Assembly (NCBI RefSeq): GCF_000699445.3 | Contig: NC_067200.1 | Location: 13,725,256 to 13,789,255 of the forward strand | DNA from: Schistosoma haematobium | Taxonomy: Eukaryota; Platyhelminthes; Trematoda; Strigeidida; Schistosomatidae | Direction of reading: 5' to 3' | DNA length: 64,000 nt | Notes under the pieces: model-generated | Told to the model about the DNA's origin: nothing | Databases searched by the model: none | Seen by the model: only the letters and a program-made list of their open reading frames with translations | Part shown: one piece after another, positions 12,388-24,324 of the stretch | Numbering within the stretch: the stretch's first letter is position 1 | Layout of the letters: each line of letters opens with the position of its first letter | Made by a program: the position numbers and the translations under genes

Positions 12388-12612
12388 AGTGAACAAGAAC
12401 ACAAGTAGGGGACAAGCAAATGTATTTAAACACAGAAGCTCTTAGTGAAATCTGGGAATCGTACAGTAAATACTTCACTTGAAAAATGTCAATTGATTGT
12501 CTCAAACTTGACTGTTCCTTTTTGCAGTGTCAATTATTCATCTCAGACTTCATTGTTCTTTCGTCTCCGTACCAATCATTCTCTGTTGACATTAGTAGCA
12601 TAATCCGCAGTA
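12388..12612 (-). mobile_element. solo LTR-A, internally deleted
   Basis: Minus-strand LTR-A sequence from 'gtgaacaagaacacaag' to the 'agtagcataatccgcag' end. It is shorter than other copies, lacking part near the palindromic end. Sequence to 12950 is unassigned. Confidence 0.65.
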
Positions 12613-12954
12613 GAATTGTTCAGTTTAATCTTAGTATATATGTATATCAATCAGTTAAAATTATGTTCAGTTTTCAGGTTCTAGCTAATATATTAGTTAA
12701 TTTGATTGATAAAACTTGTTTACCATCCATAAAGATATTTGGTGATAATCGACTGCGATCCCGTACTCTCCCTTGCATCAGATTAGCCGGAGTCTTTTAA
12801 ACTTTATTAAGAGTAGGGTGGATTTTTCCATCCCCTATTCTAACTGTTTTAAGTTAGTGGGATATATATAAAGCAGATCTAATGAGACATAGTGTATCAA
12901 AGCAAATTTCCTTTTAGCTAAGTAGTAAGTTTAGATTGGCATAATGAATGAATC

Positions 12955-13150
12955 GATGTTAGAACAACATTGAAAACCTGGAAGCAATGAACTTCTTAAT
13001 AGTGCGCACCCATGTTCCGGCGCTTGGGATTCGAACCCAAGATCTTCGATGTCTTGCATGAGCACTTAGTCCCTAGACTGCTGAGTCGGTATCCGACGCT
13101 GGTAATGCTTATACGTCAACCAATCCACGACCATCTCCACAACCCTATAC
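12955..13150 (-). mobile_element. SINE-B, ribozyme deleted
   Basis: Minus-strand copy with tail, B box (GGGATTCGAACCCAAG on the + strand) and the following tRNA-like block, but the segment holding the hammerhead is reduced to 'gaacttcttaatagtgcg'. 13151-14230 contains short ATT and CA runs and nothing coding. Confidence 0.7.
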
Positions 13151-14244
13151 TAACAACAATATTACTCACATAAATTGACAGATTATTTTTACAGTCACAT
13201 CAATCGGCAGTTTGGACTTGTTTAATCTTTGTTTAACCATATTTATCACTTTTAAGAAGTACTCAAATAAGTGATCATACAAAATAGCATTACCTATCAT
13301 TATTATTATTACTACTGTCATTATTATTACTATTCGATTCCTGTTAGAATAATATTTATATACTTTATTTGATTAACTAATGTAAATCACGTTCATTATC
13401 ATGCTGCATACATCTATCTTACTTCACTCTTTCCTCCCTCTCATTTAATAACATTTGTGTTCATCAAATACGTGAGAAGAATAGTAATAACTGTAATAAT
13501 AACAAAAATACCATTTCTTAAGTGAATAAAGATGTTTTTTTAGGTAGACTATAATAATTACAAAATCTATTATAGAGAGATGAAAACGTACACTTGCACA
13601 CACACACACACAGCAAAAACACCGAATACAAGTTGAACACGTTATTCACCAATCATAATTAAAGACGAAACGTTGATCAAATAGAAAACCTAGAACTTTA
13701 GACTATGAATTTTTTGAAATTACACGAATTCTTACATTTATATGTTTTGGTGCAAACTGAGATTAATTCATAAACGAATAAATAGTAGAAAGGATTATAG
13801 AGTCATTTCATTCTGTCTTGAGACACTTCAGTCGTTTGTAGCTCAGATTCTACGACAAATCAAACCGTCACTTGAAAGTGAAAGTGATAGGACTACCCCT
13901 AAATCACTGAGATGGGATACAATGATCTGCATGTTTTTAGTCCCATTCAATTTGTGTTATCATCAAATAGTGGGATTGTTGGTATCTATCTACTAAGGAC
14001 TCCGAAGACGGGGTGAAACGCGTTTTCTTGATACTTTCTGGTTTTTAATGATTTATCTGGTAGTATTTTCCTGTTTCAAATGCTAACATGTATTGTATTA
14101 CACTGATTGATCACTGAGTGGTAACGTCTTCTCTTTTTGTCTAGTTCTTAATGCTGATTGATCAAGTTGCAATATGGTCATTTATTTGAATGATACAATA
14201 CTGTCTACGCTATAAGTTGGTTTTAAGTGGTTGAAGTTAATCTG

Positions 14245-14310
14245 CAGGAAACAGTAAACTTAAGTTTCGTTCTAATTGGCATCCGTCAGCGAGATGTACA
14301 TTAGTATTTA
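14245..14310 (-). mobile_element. family C ribozyme-region fragment
   Basis: Minus-strand relic. Read in sense it has CTGACGGATGCC, a loop and CGAAAC, recognisably the family C hammerhead segment but with mutated core. A + strand relic lies at about 14575-14645. Confidence 0.5.
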
Positions 14311-15044
14311 ATGACAGACGAAACTGAAACAGTGCAAATGATATCAAGTATCTTAAACTGATGACTATACTAAAATTTGATCGATGATCATTAAGGCCTA
14401 GACAAACAAAGAAGTGCTCACTACCCATTGATCAATCGATTTAAATATTTCAGCCATAAAAAAATGGCATTTTATGCTTAAACAGTTCATTACTAATTTA
14501 GTTATATTTAACACTAGTCAATGTATATTCAAACCCTCATAGAGTGTTAGCTTTATCATGATTTTAGATTCTCAATTCTGATAAATGTCATCTAGCTGGA
14601 AATGTATGTCCAGAGTTTCCTTCCGACTACTTCCTATCATTTAATATTCATTACAACTTACATTTAATAAGAATATGAACAAGGAATTGAGAAACATAGA
14701 AGGGACAGCTTAGAAATATAATAATCAGTTCTTGATAATATTTACCAATTTAATGATTCTTATGATTTACTTATGTTGATTTAATCTGAAACAGAACATA
14801 TTGAACAGATACAGTTCACATATAAAAAGCCTTGAAAGTAATATAGAAATAAAATGTCACTGAATTCGATCTAAAAAAGCGGATTCTATAACTTAAGACT
14901 AACAGCGTCGACTAATAAGCATTACTCAAACGCATGTAAGAACAAGTTGGTTTTCGTCAAAGGGTGGATTTAACAGATTACGACAGTTTACCTGCTGATA
15001 TAATGTTAAATGTTATTTATATCAACAACTAACTTAAATTAGAC

Positions 15045-15350
15045 AACCATTGAAAATCAGGAGGCCCTGAAAATTTGTCTTACCTTATTATGAGGCTCCA
15101 TAGAAGTTTGTCATTCACAACCCTATAGAGGATTGAAATCAGAATATTGGATTCCATGCTGAACGTTTTAATCCTAGACTACTTAATCAGCATTTTGTGA
15201 TCTACATGTTTGATTTCACTCGATCCGCGACAATGAGTGGGTTCTATCGTCAGCAGCGCCATGGATGTGCACATCTGAGCAGTCCCATACTAGGGAGAAA
15301 CAGATGTTTAGGGCTCCATGATTTTCAATGGGCATGCAACTAAAGTCGGT
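15045..15350. mobile_element. old SINE-B head-to-head pair
   Basis: 15045-15200 resembles SINE-B on the minus strand and 15230-15350 on the + strand (CAGTCCCATACTAGGGAGAAA is the ribozyme region, minus its last base). Both are heavily mutated. Confidence 0.5.
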
Positions 15351-15599
15351 TCGTGATACTAAGAAAATTTTAGTTATTTCAACAACAATAAATAAAAAGT
15401 TTATCATGAATTGTTATCTCGTTAACTGAAGATCAATTTGATTCTAAATATAATTCATTATTAAAGGATATGTGGAATTTTATGTTTATTATCGGATACA
15501 AACACATATCACCCATTTTCGATATCAGTGACATCAACTGCTGTCAGTCAAGAGAAACAATAACTTCTCAAAAGGTTTTGGATATACTAGAATCTGTAT

Positions 15600-15905
15600 G
15601 GGGATGTTAGATCTCCATAACTCACTTGGTAAATATCTTATTTTTGTAATTTAATTCTAAAAATTCGAATTTCTCGTCTTCGCACCAAAAGCGCTCGTTT
15701 TCACCTTCATGTTGTATTTCTTACTTGGGAGAATCTTAAACACTATTAGTTCGTTGAATCTTTTAGTTTGTTATCTTGTAACGCTTCCCAAGGACAATTT
15801 TTTATTGTATATATATGTTTGATTTGTGCCTGTTATCATTGCATTTTCTTCTGGCTGCTTGTAGAATATATTTCCACATTTCGAACTTGGATTTCTCTCT
15901 CTAGT
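15600..15905 (+). mobile_element. dispersed repeat D, left part (interrupted)
   Basis: Alignable by eye to 48335-48735: shared blocks include GGGGATGTTAGATCTCC versus GGGGACGTTAGATCCCC, 'gaatttct', CCCAAGGAC and 'tggatttctc'. The copy breaks at 15905 and resumes at 16309, the gap being the inserted SINE dimer. It may be an LTR or non-autonomous transposon; its class is unresolved. Confidence 0.65.
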
Positions 15906-15987
15906 ATAGGGGTTGTGGAGATCATTAAGTTTTTGATTGAGATCAGGAACCGATTGATGTTAGACCACCACAATTGAAAACCTGTAA

Positions 15988-16033
15988 GCACTGGACGGCC
16001 GTTTCGTCCTATTGTGGTACTCCTCAGCAGTGC
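15988..16033 (-). ncRNA. SINE-B hammerhead, one helix II mismatch
   Basis: Sense strand has CTGAGGA, CGAAAC and the GTC triplet, and a perfect 6-bp inner helix I (GCACTG/CAGTGC). Helix II is GTAC against GGAC, leaving one A-G mismatch, so activity would be reduced. Confidence 0.6.
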
Positions 16034-16212
16034 GCATCCACGATCCCGCTCGCGGGCCTTCGGTCTCGCGTGCGAACACTTAACCAACTGGACCACTGAG
16101 CCGGCATCCAATAGTGATAGTTTCTAACATCAATCAATCCACGAAATTGCGCGACCAACTTCCGTTGTACTGAGGTAGATACCTGTCTCTACCCGAGTGG
16201 GATGGTGGATGC

Positions 16213-16258
16213 GCATTTCTGAGGAGTCCCACAATAGGACGAAACGGCCGTCCAGTGC
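16213..16258 (+). ncRNA. SINE-B hammerhead, helix I weakened
   Basis: Core CTGAGGA, perfect helix II GTCC/GGAC, GAAA and GTC triplet. Helix I pairs GCATTT with CAGTGC, with a U-C mismatch next to the core. Confidence 0.6.
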
Positions 16259-16308
16259 TTCCAGGTTTTCAATTGTGGTGGTCTAACATCAATCGGTTCA
16301 TGATCTCA

Positions 16309-16400
16309 ATTTCTCTTTCTAGTTAGCGAGGTTATTGATCTTTGGTCACAGAGTGTTTGCTTCGTTCTCAGATTACATAGCAAATCTAAGTTAAGTAAAT
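16309..16400 (+). mobile_element. dispersed repeat D, right part
   Basis: Resumes the repeat interrupted at 15905: 'ctagttagcgaggttattg' and GGTCTTTGGTCAC-type blocks match the 48.65-48.73 kb copy. Confidence 0.6.
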
Positions 16401-16820
16401 CTCTTTCTAATGTTCAACTCTTAAAATACTTCAATCATCAAACTAGAATGAATAATGTTAGTGCGATAAATTAAAAGTAATCGCCACTGTGTTGTTTTAA
16501 TTAGTTATTTATCATGATGAAACTGTCATTTAACTTACACACACACATACATACAACAAAAGAACAAATATGATCATTGTAAAATTAGTCTGAAAAATTA
16601 TATAAACTAAATTTTAAAATCGTTAAACAATGATAGATAGATTGTACTTTATTCACAGCTAGTTATATCCAATCTCGTAAAATTGATAATCACTAGGGAA
16701 TTAATCAATAGAGACTATGATTTAGGTATTCTTCATGAAAAATAATGATCTTTAGGATATAGAATCTATGATTTAAGTAAATAAGAAATTGAATTTGAAG
16801 AAATCTAGGCTTAGATTTAC

Positions 16821-17280
16821 ATTCACTTGGTATTGTTTGGCTTGTATCTTCCCACTGAGGTCTAAGACTGCGATCAGTCTGTTATTGGTATATGTGCATA
16901 CTGTGCGTATGCCTCGATATTGCCTTAATTCATAAGCTTTTTGTAAGCAATGATGGATAGTGGCTAACAGTGGAATCCAGGACGCGCGTTTCGTCCTGTT
17001 TGGGACTCGTCAGCTGGATGTGCCTGCATCTCAGAGTTGATGTTCTTTCTGGGACTCGAACCTAATACCATTCACTTCAAACGCCATCGCGTTATCCACT
17101 TAGCTACTGGGTCCTGATAGCCACTTGCTTGTGCATTGGGGTGAATTTAAATTTACTTGGTATTGTTTGGCTTGTATCTTCCCAATGAGGTTTAAGACTG
17201 CAATTGATCAGTCTGTTATTGGCATATGTGCTTACTGTGTGTATGCCTCGATATTCCCTTAATTTATTGAATATAAAACT
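16821..17280 (-). mobile_element. Sm-alpha tandem partial dimer
   Basis: One whole monomer (16821-17150) followed by about 130 bp of a second, giving a 330-bp period set by the repeated 'acttggtattgtttggcttg' block. On the minus strand the monomer holds a tRNA-like region (17055-17120, B-box-like GGTTCGAGTCC) and a hammerhead (16975-17019). Size, tandem joining and sequence match the schistosome Sm-alpha family, a pol III-type SINE-like satellite with a self-cleaving RNA. Tandem joining fits rolling-circle or RNA-circle dimer origins. Confidence 0.9.
16975..17019 (-). ncRNA. Sm-alpha hammerhead ribozyme, predicted intact
   Basis: Every required element is present on the minus strand: helix I ATCCAG/CTGGAT (6 perfect pairs), CTGACGA, helix II GTCC/GGAC around the loop CAAACA, GAAA, short stem III with GCGC loop, and GTC triplet. 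Position 7 is C where the published ribozyme has U, a tolerant position. It is the only Sm-alpha copy here with no core or helix defect. Confidence 0.85.
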
Positions 17281-17469
17281 TTTTATTCTATTCGTCATAG
17301 AACAATACCAACGTACTATATCAATATTCCCTCAAAGTTAGGTGCTTAGATGAATAAGTATTCACCTTAACCCTAAATTCTAACAATAATATATAATTCG
17401 TAAATCTTAATACTTATTTTAACTCCTAACTATACACTCTAAATCAAACTATTAATTTCAATAGATGAT

Positions 17470-17630
17470 ATCATGAATCAATTAAAGCCAGACAACTATG
17501 GAAAGCCTATAAGCACTGGACGGTTGTTTCATTCTATTGTGCAACTCCTCAGCAGTGAACATCCATGACCCCGCCGCTTGAGATTCGGATCCATGACCTA
17601 TCGGTTTCGCTTCAATTAACTCATGATCTC
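17470..17630. mobile_element. SINE-B fold-back copy
   Basis: Starts 'atcatgaatcaattaaagcc' (minus-strand tail) and ends 'ttcaattaactcatgatct' (plus-strand tail), with decayed ribozyme and B-box blocks between. Same layout as 10808-10990. Confidence 0.7.
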
Positions 17631-17910
17631 AAAATCTTAAATCTAATCTCAAACTGTAATTGTAAACTTTATTGAGTTTTCATGTAATGAACTATTCATT
17701 TGTATTACTTGAAGTGTGTTTCAGTGGAAATAAGGTTCATTATCTCATTATCATGTATGAAATTCATTCGTATTTAGAAAATTTAAAGTATACAAAATAC
17801 CAAATAAATTGACTTAATTGTATATTGTTTCTTATTTTAGCTATACGAAATCATAGGGCAAGATTTAGTACAGTAAGACAGTTTACAATTATTTGAGTAG
17901 TAACCAATGG

Positions 17911-19131
17911 TATGAATATGGATCGGATTTTATCGATGAAGTTGAAAAGTAGCTATTGGTCTAAGTGATTTAATATCACGTGCATTATATACAGATATAA
18001 GATGATGGTTGGAGGTAGTCTATAAAAAACCCTAGGCCTAGATTTCGTGCTATTGGGCATTCGTCCGTAAGGTGTACCTGCACTCTTGATGCTTTCTTAC
18101 TGGTTAAATTTCATGTCATCCAGCATTGCAGTCCGAGTCACAGGAGATCAATCACTGTCTGACAATTATTCAGTTTTAACGTCTCTGGGTGGGAAGCTGA
18201 GTGGTAGGGGTCGAATCCACCAGGAAGCACCAGTTCCCTCAAGATTACAGGTACACTATGCTGACGAGTGCCAAGTTGCACGAAACCCGAGTCCAGGGTT
18301 TCCTGTCGACTACCTCCAACCGCCATATAACAGACACATGTGTATAACTACATAGAGAACAATCGGATTGTAGCACAGACTAGATTGTAGTAAATTTTTC
18401 TTATTCAGTGTTATTTTTATTATTATAAATCTCCTTTTCTACTGACAATTGATCTTCTTCATCTTCTCAGGCATATCTTTACTTCTGCATTTCAAACACT
18501 TGACTCTCGTGAATATAACTACATTTACTTGACTAATGAATAATACAATTGTAATACAATTATTAATACAATATTACAATTATTCTATTCATTAATTACG
18601 TTATTTTTGTTTAAGGTCATGATTCAATCTATGTGAGACCACCATTAGAAACCCAGAAACAATGGACGGCCATTTTGTCCTAGTATTGGGACTCTTCAGC
18701 AGTGGTTTAGCTTCACTTGACTCATGATTTCAACCAGTAGAATTTCTAAAATCTCCACAAAACCCATTCTGATAATAATCATCTACTCACTAGTGACTGA
18801 ATTCAAGAGATACTCATGGAGTTCTAGTGAGAAGCCGTTATCAGTGGAGTTCAACCAGCTCTGTTGTGAGATATCAACTCACTGAAGACAATGGTGTACG
18901 GTGGCGCAACTTCGTGGATTGGTTGAAGTTATACATTAATACCGTTGGATGCCAGCAGCCCCAGTGGTCTATTCAGTTAAGCGCCTGGCGCAAGACTGAT
19001 GGGTCCTGGGTTCGAATCTCGCTGAGTGCAAGATCGTGGATGCGCGCTGATGAGGAGTCTTATACTAGGACGAAACGTCCGTTCAGTGCTTCCTGGTTTT
19101 CCATGGTTGTCTAGCTTCAATTGACTCATGA
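17911..19131 (+). repeat. 1,221-bp direct duplication, copy 2
   Basis: Same content as 11044-12264. Its flanks differ: AACCAATG precedes it (17902-17909) and AACCAGTG follows (19135-19142), which could be a degenerate target duplication or coincidence. Contains family C head-to-head pair (18002-18332), SINE-B fold-back (18617-18787) and SINE-B (18827-19131, 3' tail truncated or switched). Confidence 0.9.
18247..18307 (+). ncRNA. hammerhead ribozyme, family C (second copy)
   Basis: Identical to the motif at 11380-11440, with core box at 18261-18267 and cleavage after 18293 if active. Confidence 0.65.
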
Positions 19132-19251
19132 CTTCAACCAGTGAAAAAGCATTTCTCTGTTTAGAAAGAATTCGGCTTTTTAAAATTATTTTTTCTACAC
19201 TTACTCTCACTTTCTCTTGCTCCCTCTCTCGCTCTCCGTAACTTCAGCTCT

Positions 19252-19254
<3 letters not shown>

Positions 19255-19306
<52 letters not shown>
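19255..19306. repeat. (TA)n microsatellite
   Basis: About 26 TA units. Shorter AT runs occur at 19930-19950. 19320-20850 has no recognised gene; a CT run lies at 19682-19700. Confidence 0.95.
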
Positions 19307-19310
<4 letters not shown>

Positions 19311-20854
19311 CGATTCCCAACGGTAAAAACATCGAAATAATCATCTATTCGGTTTTCTTTTTATTTATTCATTGATACAACCAATACAGATGGTAGATTA
19401 GTTTGTTCATCTTTTCTATTTGTTTTTTTTGAGGGGTCTAATTTCGTTTGGTCTTGATAAATTTAGCTTGACGCTATTAGTCGATTTATTTGTTTTTCAC
19501 ATATTTGTGATAAGGTACCTATTATTATTTTAGATCGAAGCAAAAGAATAACGATAAGACTTTCTTGCCAAAGGTTATATATATACATATATATACATAT
19601 AATATTAACAGATGTAGGTGTCAGCATGTAGATAGAGATACATTGTTTGTTTGTCATTTCACTCTAGCCCTCCCTCACTACCTCTCTCTCTCTCTCTCTC
19701 TTTGTAAGTGTATATCTTTATGCAGCCTACAGAGGAAATGTGCTATCAATTTTCATGCAACATAAACATTACCTACTGTCTTTCAAATAAACATACATTC
19801 ACTTATTTAATCTCTAAATTCTTTTATCTAATGATATATGTATATAGTGAAAAAATCGATAGCACGAATTCGTAAGTGCGTAAATCGATCCATTTAATAC
19901 GCAGGTCCGTTTGGGATTTTCATCATTTGATATATATATATATATATATGCTATGATTAGGACTGGCTTAATCATGCCAAACATTAGACGGGGTACCGGT
20001 ATGATAACAGAATATTTTGTACTAAATGACGACTGACTTCTGCATGAATTTTAGATGTTATAAAGGGAAGGATTGCTTGGTATATTGGTAATGTTGTTTT
20101 TACTGGTACTGTAAAATGATCGTCGCCCTTTTATTGTGAATTCAGTAAAGATGAAAATCTGTACAATTTAATAGATAAGCGGTTGTCATAACATCTACTG
20201 GCATTGAATACAATCAAGTGGGTTGAGTCTGCATACAAAACAACGAGAACAACCATACTGTAGTGAAACATCTATGCAATGCTTTTTAGTTCTTAATGAA
20301 ACACTCAACTGAGGCCGATCTTTCAACTATATGAGACTTAACCTTCTATTAACCACATAGATCAAAAAGATCTAAAAATCAATATTTATTTGTATTATGT
20401 TCAAACTTATTCAATCTTTAGTAAATAATAGTTTACACAATAAATACAAAAGACAACTAACTACTTTACACTTTGTAAATAAGGTGAAGTATGAGATAAT
20501 AATGAGTATTTACAATTTGTAATCTTAGCGAATTGCTAATACAATGACAGAATAATAGATTGAATATGGCTTTTTTGTACAAAGAGGTTAGATTTTGAAT
20601 AACAAAACGGTATATGTTCATCTATGAACCAATTTCTCATCTTTACCTACTTTGAATCAATTCTTTCAATTTTTGTATATGACTAGAGTTGACCATGTTT
20701 TCATAGATTTACATTTACCTTTAAGTAACCACCAATAATTCATTAACAAAGAATTCTTCCATTTTAATACTAATCATTCAAATAAATTCAATATAATCTA
20801 TCATAATATATTCAATTTTTGATGTTTTACTATAGTGATTATTTTCACTGGTTG

Positions 20855-21320
20855 AAATCATGAGTCGATTGGAGCTAGACCACCATGGAAAACCTGGAAG
20901 CGCTGGACGGCTGTTTCGTCCTAGTATGGGACTCCTCAGCAGTGCTCATTCACGATCCCGCCCTTCCTGAGATTCGATCCCAGGACCTATCAGTCTCGCG
21001 CACGAGCGCCTATCCATTAGACCACTGAGCCTGCCGGCATCCAACGGTATTAATGTATAGTTTCAACCAATCAGAGAAGTTGCGCAACCGTACACCATTG
21101 TCTTCAGTGAGTTGATATCTAACAAAAGACCTGGTTGAACTCCACTGATAACGGCTTCTCACTAGAACTCCATAAGTATCTCTTGAATTCAGTCACTATT
21201 GAGTAGATGATTATTATCTGAAGGGGTTTTGTGGAGATTTTAGACATTTTCACTGGTCTAGCCACAATTGACCCATGATTTTAACCAGTGAAAATTTCTA
21301 AAATCTCCACAAAACGCCTT
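20855..21320 (-). mobile_element. SINE-B, full-length minus copy plus tail of a second
   Basis: Tail (20855-20895), ribozyme (20900-20945), tRNA-like region with B-box complement GAGATTCGATCCCAGG (about 20970), A-box region (21005-21035), then the 5' body with TGATAACGGCTTCTCACTAG to about 21235. At 21240-21320 the tail of another copy in plus orientation abuts it. This shows the full ~380-bp layout of the family. Confidence 0.85.
20900..20945 (-). ncRNA. SINE-B hammerhead, near intact
   Basis: CTGAGGA, helix II GTCC/GGAC, loop CATACTA, GAAA, stem III AC-AGCC-GT, and GTC are intact. Helix I (GCACTG with CAGCGC) has one internal A-C mismatch. Confidence 0.7.
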
Positions 21321-21859
21321 CTGATTATAGTGATTATTATCAATTATTTCATTTGAATAAATGGTAATAGTATAGTATATAGGAATAAGTTAAAATCAAT
21401 CAGGATCAATTTCCAGTTAGCTGTTAGTTAGTTGGTTAATTACTTAGAAAACGGACTTTATCAATGAATAGTTTATAGAAAAGAAAACAATAATATTTTC
21501 AAATTATAAACATCATTTACATACTTAATGAGTTGATAAGTGTTTTTCACTAGGTTACTTTATCTGTAAAGTAAAAACAGAACAAAACAAAACAAGCAAC
21601 AATATTATACAAAATTCATATGATCCAAACTCTTATAAGAATCTAAATAGATTTTCTAAATGTCCCCATGTTGTTTCTAGTTATGGTTTAGAATTAATCA
21701 CTTACAGTTAGGGTTTTTTTATTGTCAACTGACCGAAATCAACTTCAATGCTCTTTGACTAAATGAAAAAAATAAATTTCTTGTTATCATTTATGAATTC
21801 ATTGTTAGATTAGTTTATTCATAGAATATAGTTCCATCAATTTAAGAATTTTAACAGTT

Positions 21860-22190
21860 GAAATCATGAGTCAATTGAAGCTAAACTACCATGGAAAATC
21901 TAGAAGCAATAGAAGTAGTGACCAGTGGAGTTCATCTGGGTCTGTTGTGAGATAATACTAGATGTGTCATTCAGTTTCGTGGATTGATTGAAGCTAGACA
22001 CTAACACCTTTGAATGCCGACTCAGTGGTCTAGTGGTTAAACGCACGCGCACGAGACTGATAGGTCCTGTGTTTAAATCTCGCGAGGCGGGATCGTGGAT
22101 GCACAGTGCTGAGGAGCACTATACCAGAACAAAACGGCCGTCAAATGCTCAACTACTAAAATTACTATAGTATCCACGAAACCCCTTCAA
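21860..22190 (+). mobile_element. SINE-B + copy, ribozyme decayed
   Basis: Preceded by a minus-strand tail (21863-21905), then a plus-strand 5' body and tRNA-like region (A box CTCAGTGGTCTAGTGGTTAA at 22018; B box GTGTTTAAATCTCGC) and ribozyme remnant in which helix II and the GAAA flank are altered (GAGCACTATACCAGAACAAAA). Confidence 0.75.
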
Positions 22191-22471
22191 ATTTAAGAAT
22201 TGTTCAGAGTTAACAATTCGTTTGTTATACACAATCTACAAAGAAAAAAAGTTCAATATTCGATACATCTAATGTTATCGTTTTTACTCTTTATTGTATA
22301 AACAAACACATTTTCATTGTCATTCACAAGTTTTTTTAAACACTTTAAAATGAGGTTTTCTATCATTTTCTATTTTGCGCAAAACCTTGAAATTTATATA
22401 TTCAATTCTGATTGGTTTATATTCTATACTGATTTAATTATTATTTTATTTATTAATTCATCTACATAATT

Positions 22472-22985
22472 CAATTCACTTGGTGTTGTTTTACTTGTGT
22501 CTTCCCATTGTTATTTAAGACGGTGATTGATCAGTCTCTTGTTGGCATATATGTATCATTTCTAGGATTCAGGTAGATCCAGCTGATGACACCCAAATGG
22601 GATGAAACTCACATCCTGTATTTCACTGCTAGCCACTATCCATCTTTTCTTAAAAAGTTTGTGACTTAAGGCTAAATGGATAAACTCCGCATAGGATGCA
22701 CATGTGTCAATAAGAGACTGATCAATTGCAGTCTTAAATAACGATAGAAAAATACAAATAAAACAACGCCAAGTGAATGTAAACTTTACGTTATTGCATA
22801 ATCAGTTGGTTATCAGGACTCCTTAGATAAGTGGATAACACGATGGTATTTGAAACAAACGATACTAGATTCGAGTTCCAGTATGTGAAAATCAATCATC
22901 GAGCTGATGAGTCGCAAATGGGACGAAACGTGTGTCGAACTAGATTCCATTATTAGTCATTATCCATCTTTGTTTAAATAAATTA
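22472..22985. mobile_element. Sm-alpha fold-back with tandem plus copies
   Basis: 22472-22560 is minus-strand Sm-alpha. From 22570 the + strand follows, with hammerhead relics at 22588-22640 (CTGATGA kept, helix II and helix I mutated) and 22897-22955 (CTGATGAGTCG, GGGACGAAAC, GTGTC kept; helix I not pairing). A tRNA-like region lies between (22805-22880). Confidence 0.8.
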
Positions 22986-24324
22986 ACATCAACTCTTTAA
23001 GTTAATACTTCAAATCATCGGAAATAATAATAATAATAATAATTTTTTTATTATTCAAGATAAAAATGGCTTACTGATTATTGTCTTTCAACTAATTTCT
23101 TACTTGTTTTAGTTGTTTTACAATGAATAAGAGAATATTTTTCTTTGTTTTAATTTATGAAATTATTTGTCATAATTCGTTTATCATAATGAGAAATTTC
23201 CTTTGTTTTTTTTACTTTTTTGTTTAAAATGAACTTGTTCATTTTAACAATTTCAAAGGAAAAAAGAAGAAAAAAAGAGAAAAAAAAGAAAAACAACATT
23301 TCACATCTTGAATTTAAATAAATGCGGGAAATAAAAACGATTTAAACTAATTTCCTGTTGCTTATTCCTTTTTTTTAAAAAAAAAACTATTCTGAATCAT
23401 AAACCAGAAAAAAAACAACCACCACCACCACCATCACAGCAACAACTACCGAATCACAATAATAATACCAGTAGGTTTAATAAGGAAAATAATTTTTTTC
23501 TAAAACAAAAAAAAAATTTATTTGCAATTATTTAGTTATTTATTTATCTGTATATTTTGTGATGTTGATGAAAACGACTGATTGACGAATGAATCAGTAT
23601 TGGAGTGTATCTATATTGAATAAATGATTGAGTATAAACTTTTTTTACGAGTTGGGAGAGAGAGAGGGGAGGAGGGGGGGTTTTGGGAAAAATCGAATTC
23701 GTTTGTGCGCGCTCAAAAATTCATTCATTGAAACAAATAAATAAATAAATAAATATGAAAAAATAAACATTTTTTTAGATTCAGTTATTAAAGTAACATA
23801 ATAAGTGAAAATGATACAATATGACTGATGATAATCATTAATAACAATCATTTTATATGATGCTTTAGTTACTAATGAATCTGATTTAGTGAGGGGGAAA
23901 AAGTAGGAGAAAAAACAACAAACATTTATCATTGTTTATTAATGAATTTTCATTGAATTTATGTTTATTATATTAAATATATACGATTCAATGAAAAGTT
24001 GATAGTAATTAATATTAATGTATTAATAATAATGTTTTCTATAATAGAACTCTCTTCCCTCTCCCTTTCTACCTCTCACTCTATCCCCCATATATATTTA
24101 TGAATTATAATGATAATCATACATTGATTTACATGATTGTCCAAATAGAAATTATGTTGTTTACTCAAATGAACTATGCTATTTTAATTAAAATAAATTC
24201 ATTACAGATTAATATTTCATTTAAGATATTGTTGAAAATCAAAGGAGTAATAGATTGTTATGTAATCCTAGTATAGAAACTAAAAAAAAAATAGATTGAC
24301 AATGTTATTGATGTTTCACAGATT

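Larger units (their letters stand above)
15906..16308. mobile_element. SINE-B head-to-head dimer inserted as one unit
   Basis: A minus-strand SINE-B (about 15935-16140, with ribozyme, B-box remnant and A-box region) faces a plus-strand SINE-B 3' half (about 16190-16308). The dimer is flanked by ATTTCTCTCTCTAGT (15891-15905) and ATTTCTCTTTCTAGT (16309-16323), which differ at one base and behave as a 15-bp target-site duplication. The interrupted host repeat continues on both sides, so the inverted dimer moved as one molecule. TSD length suits LINE-driven retrotransposition. Confidence 0.85.
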
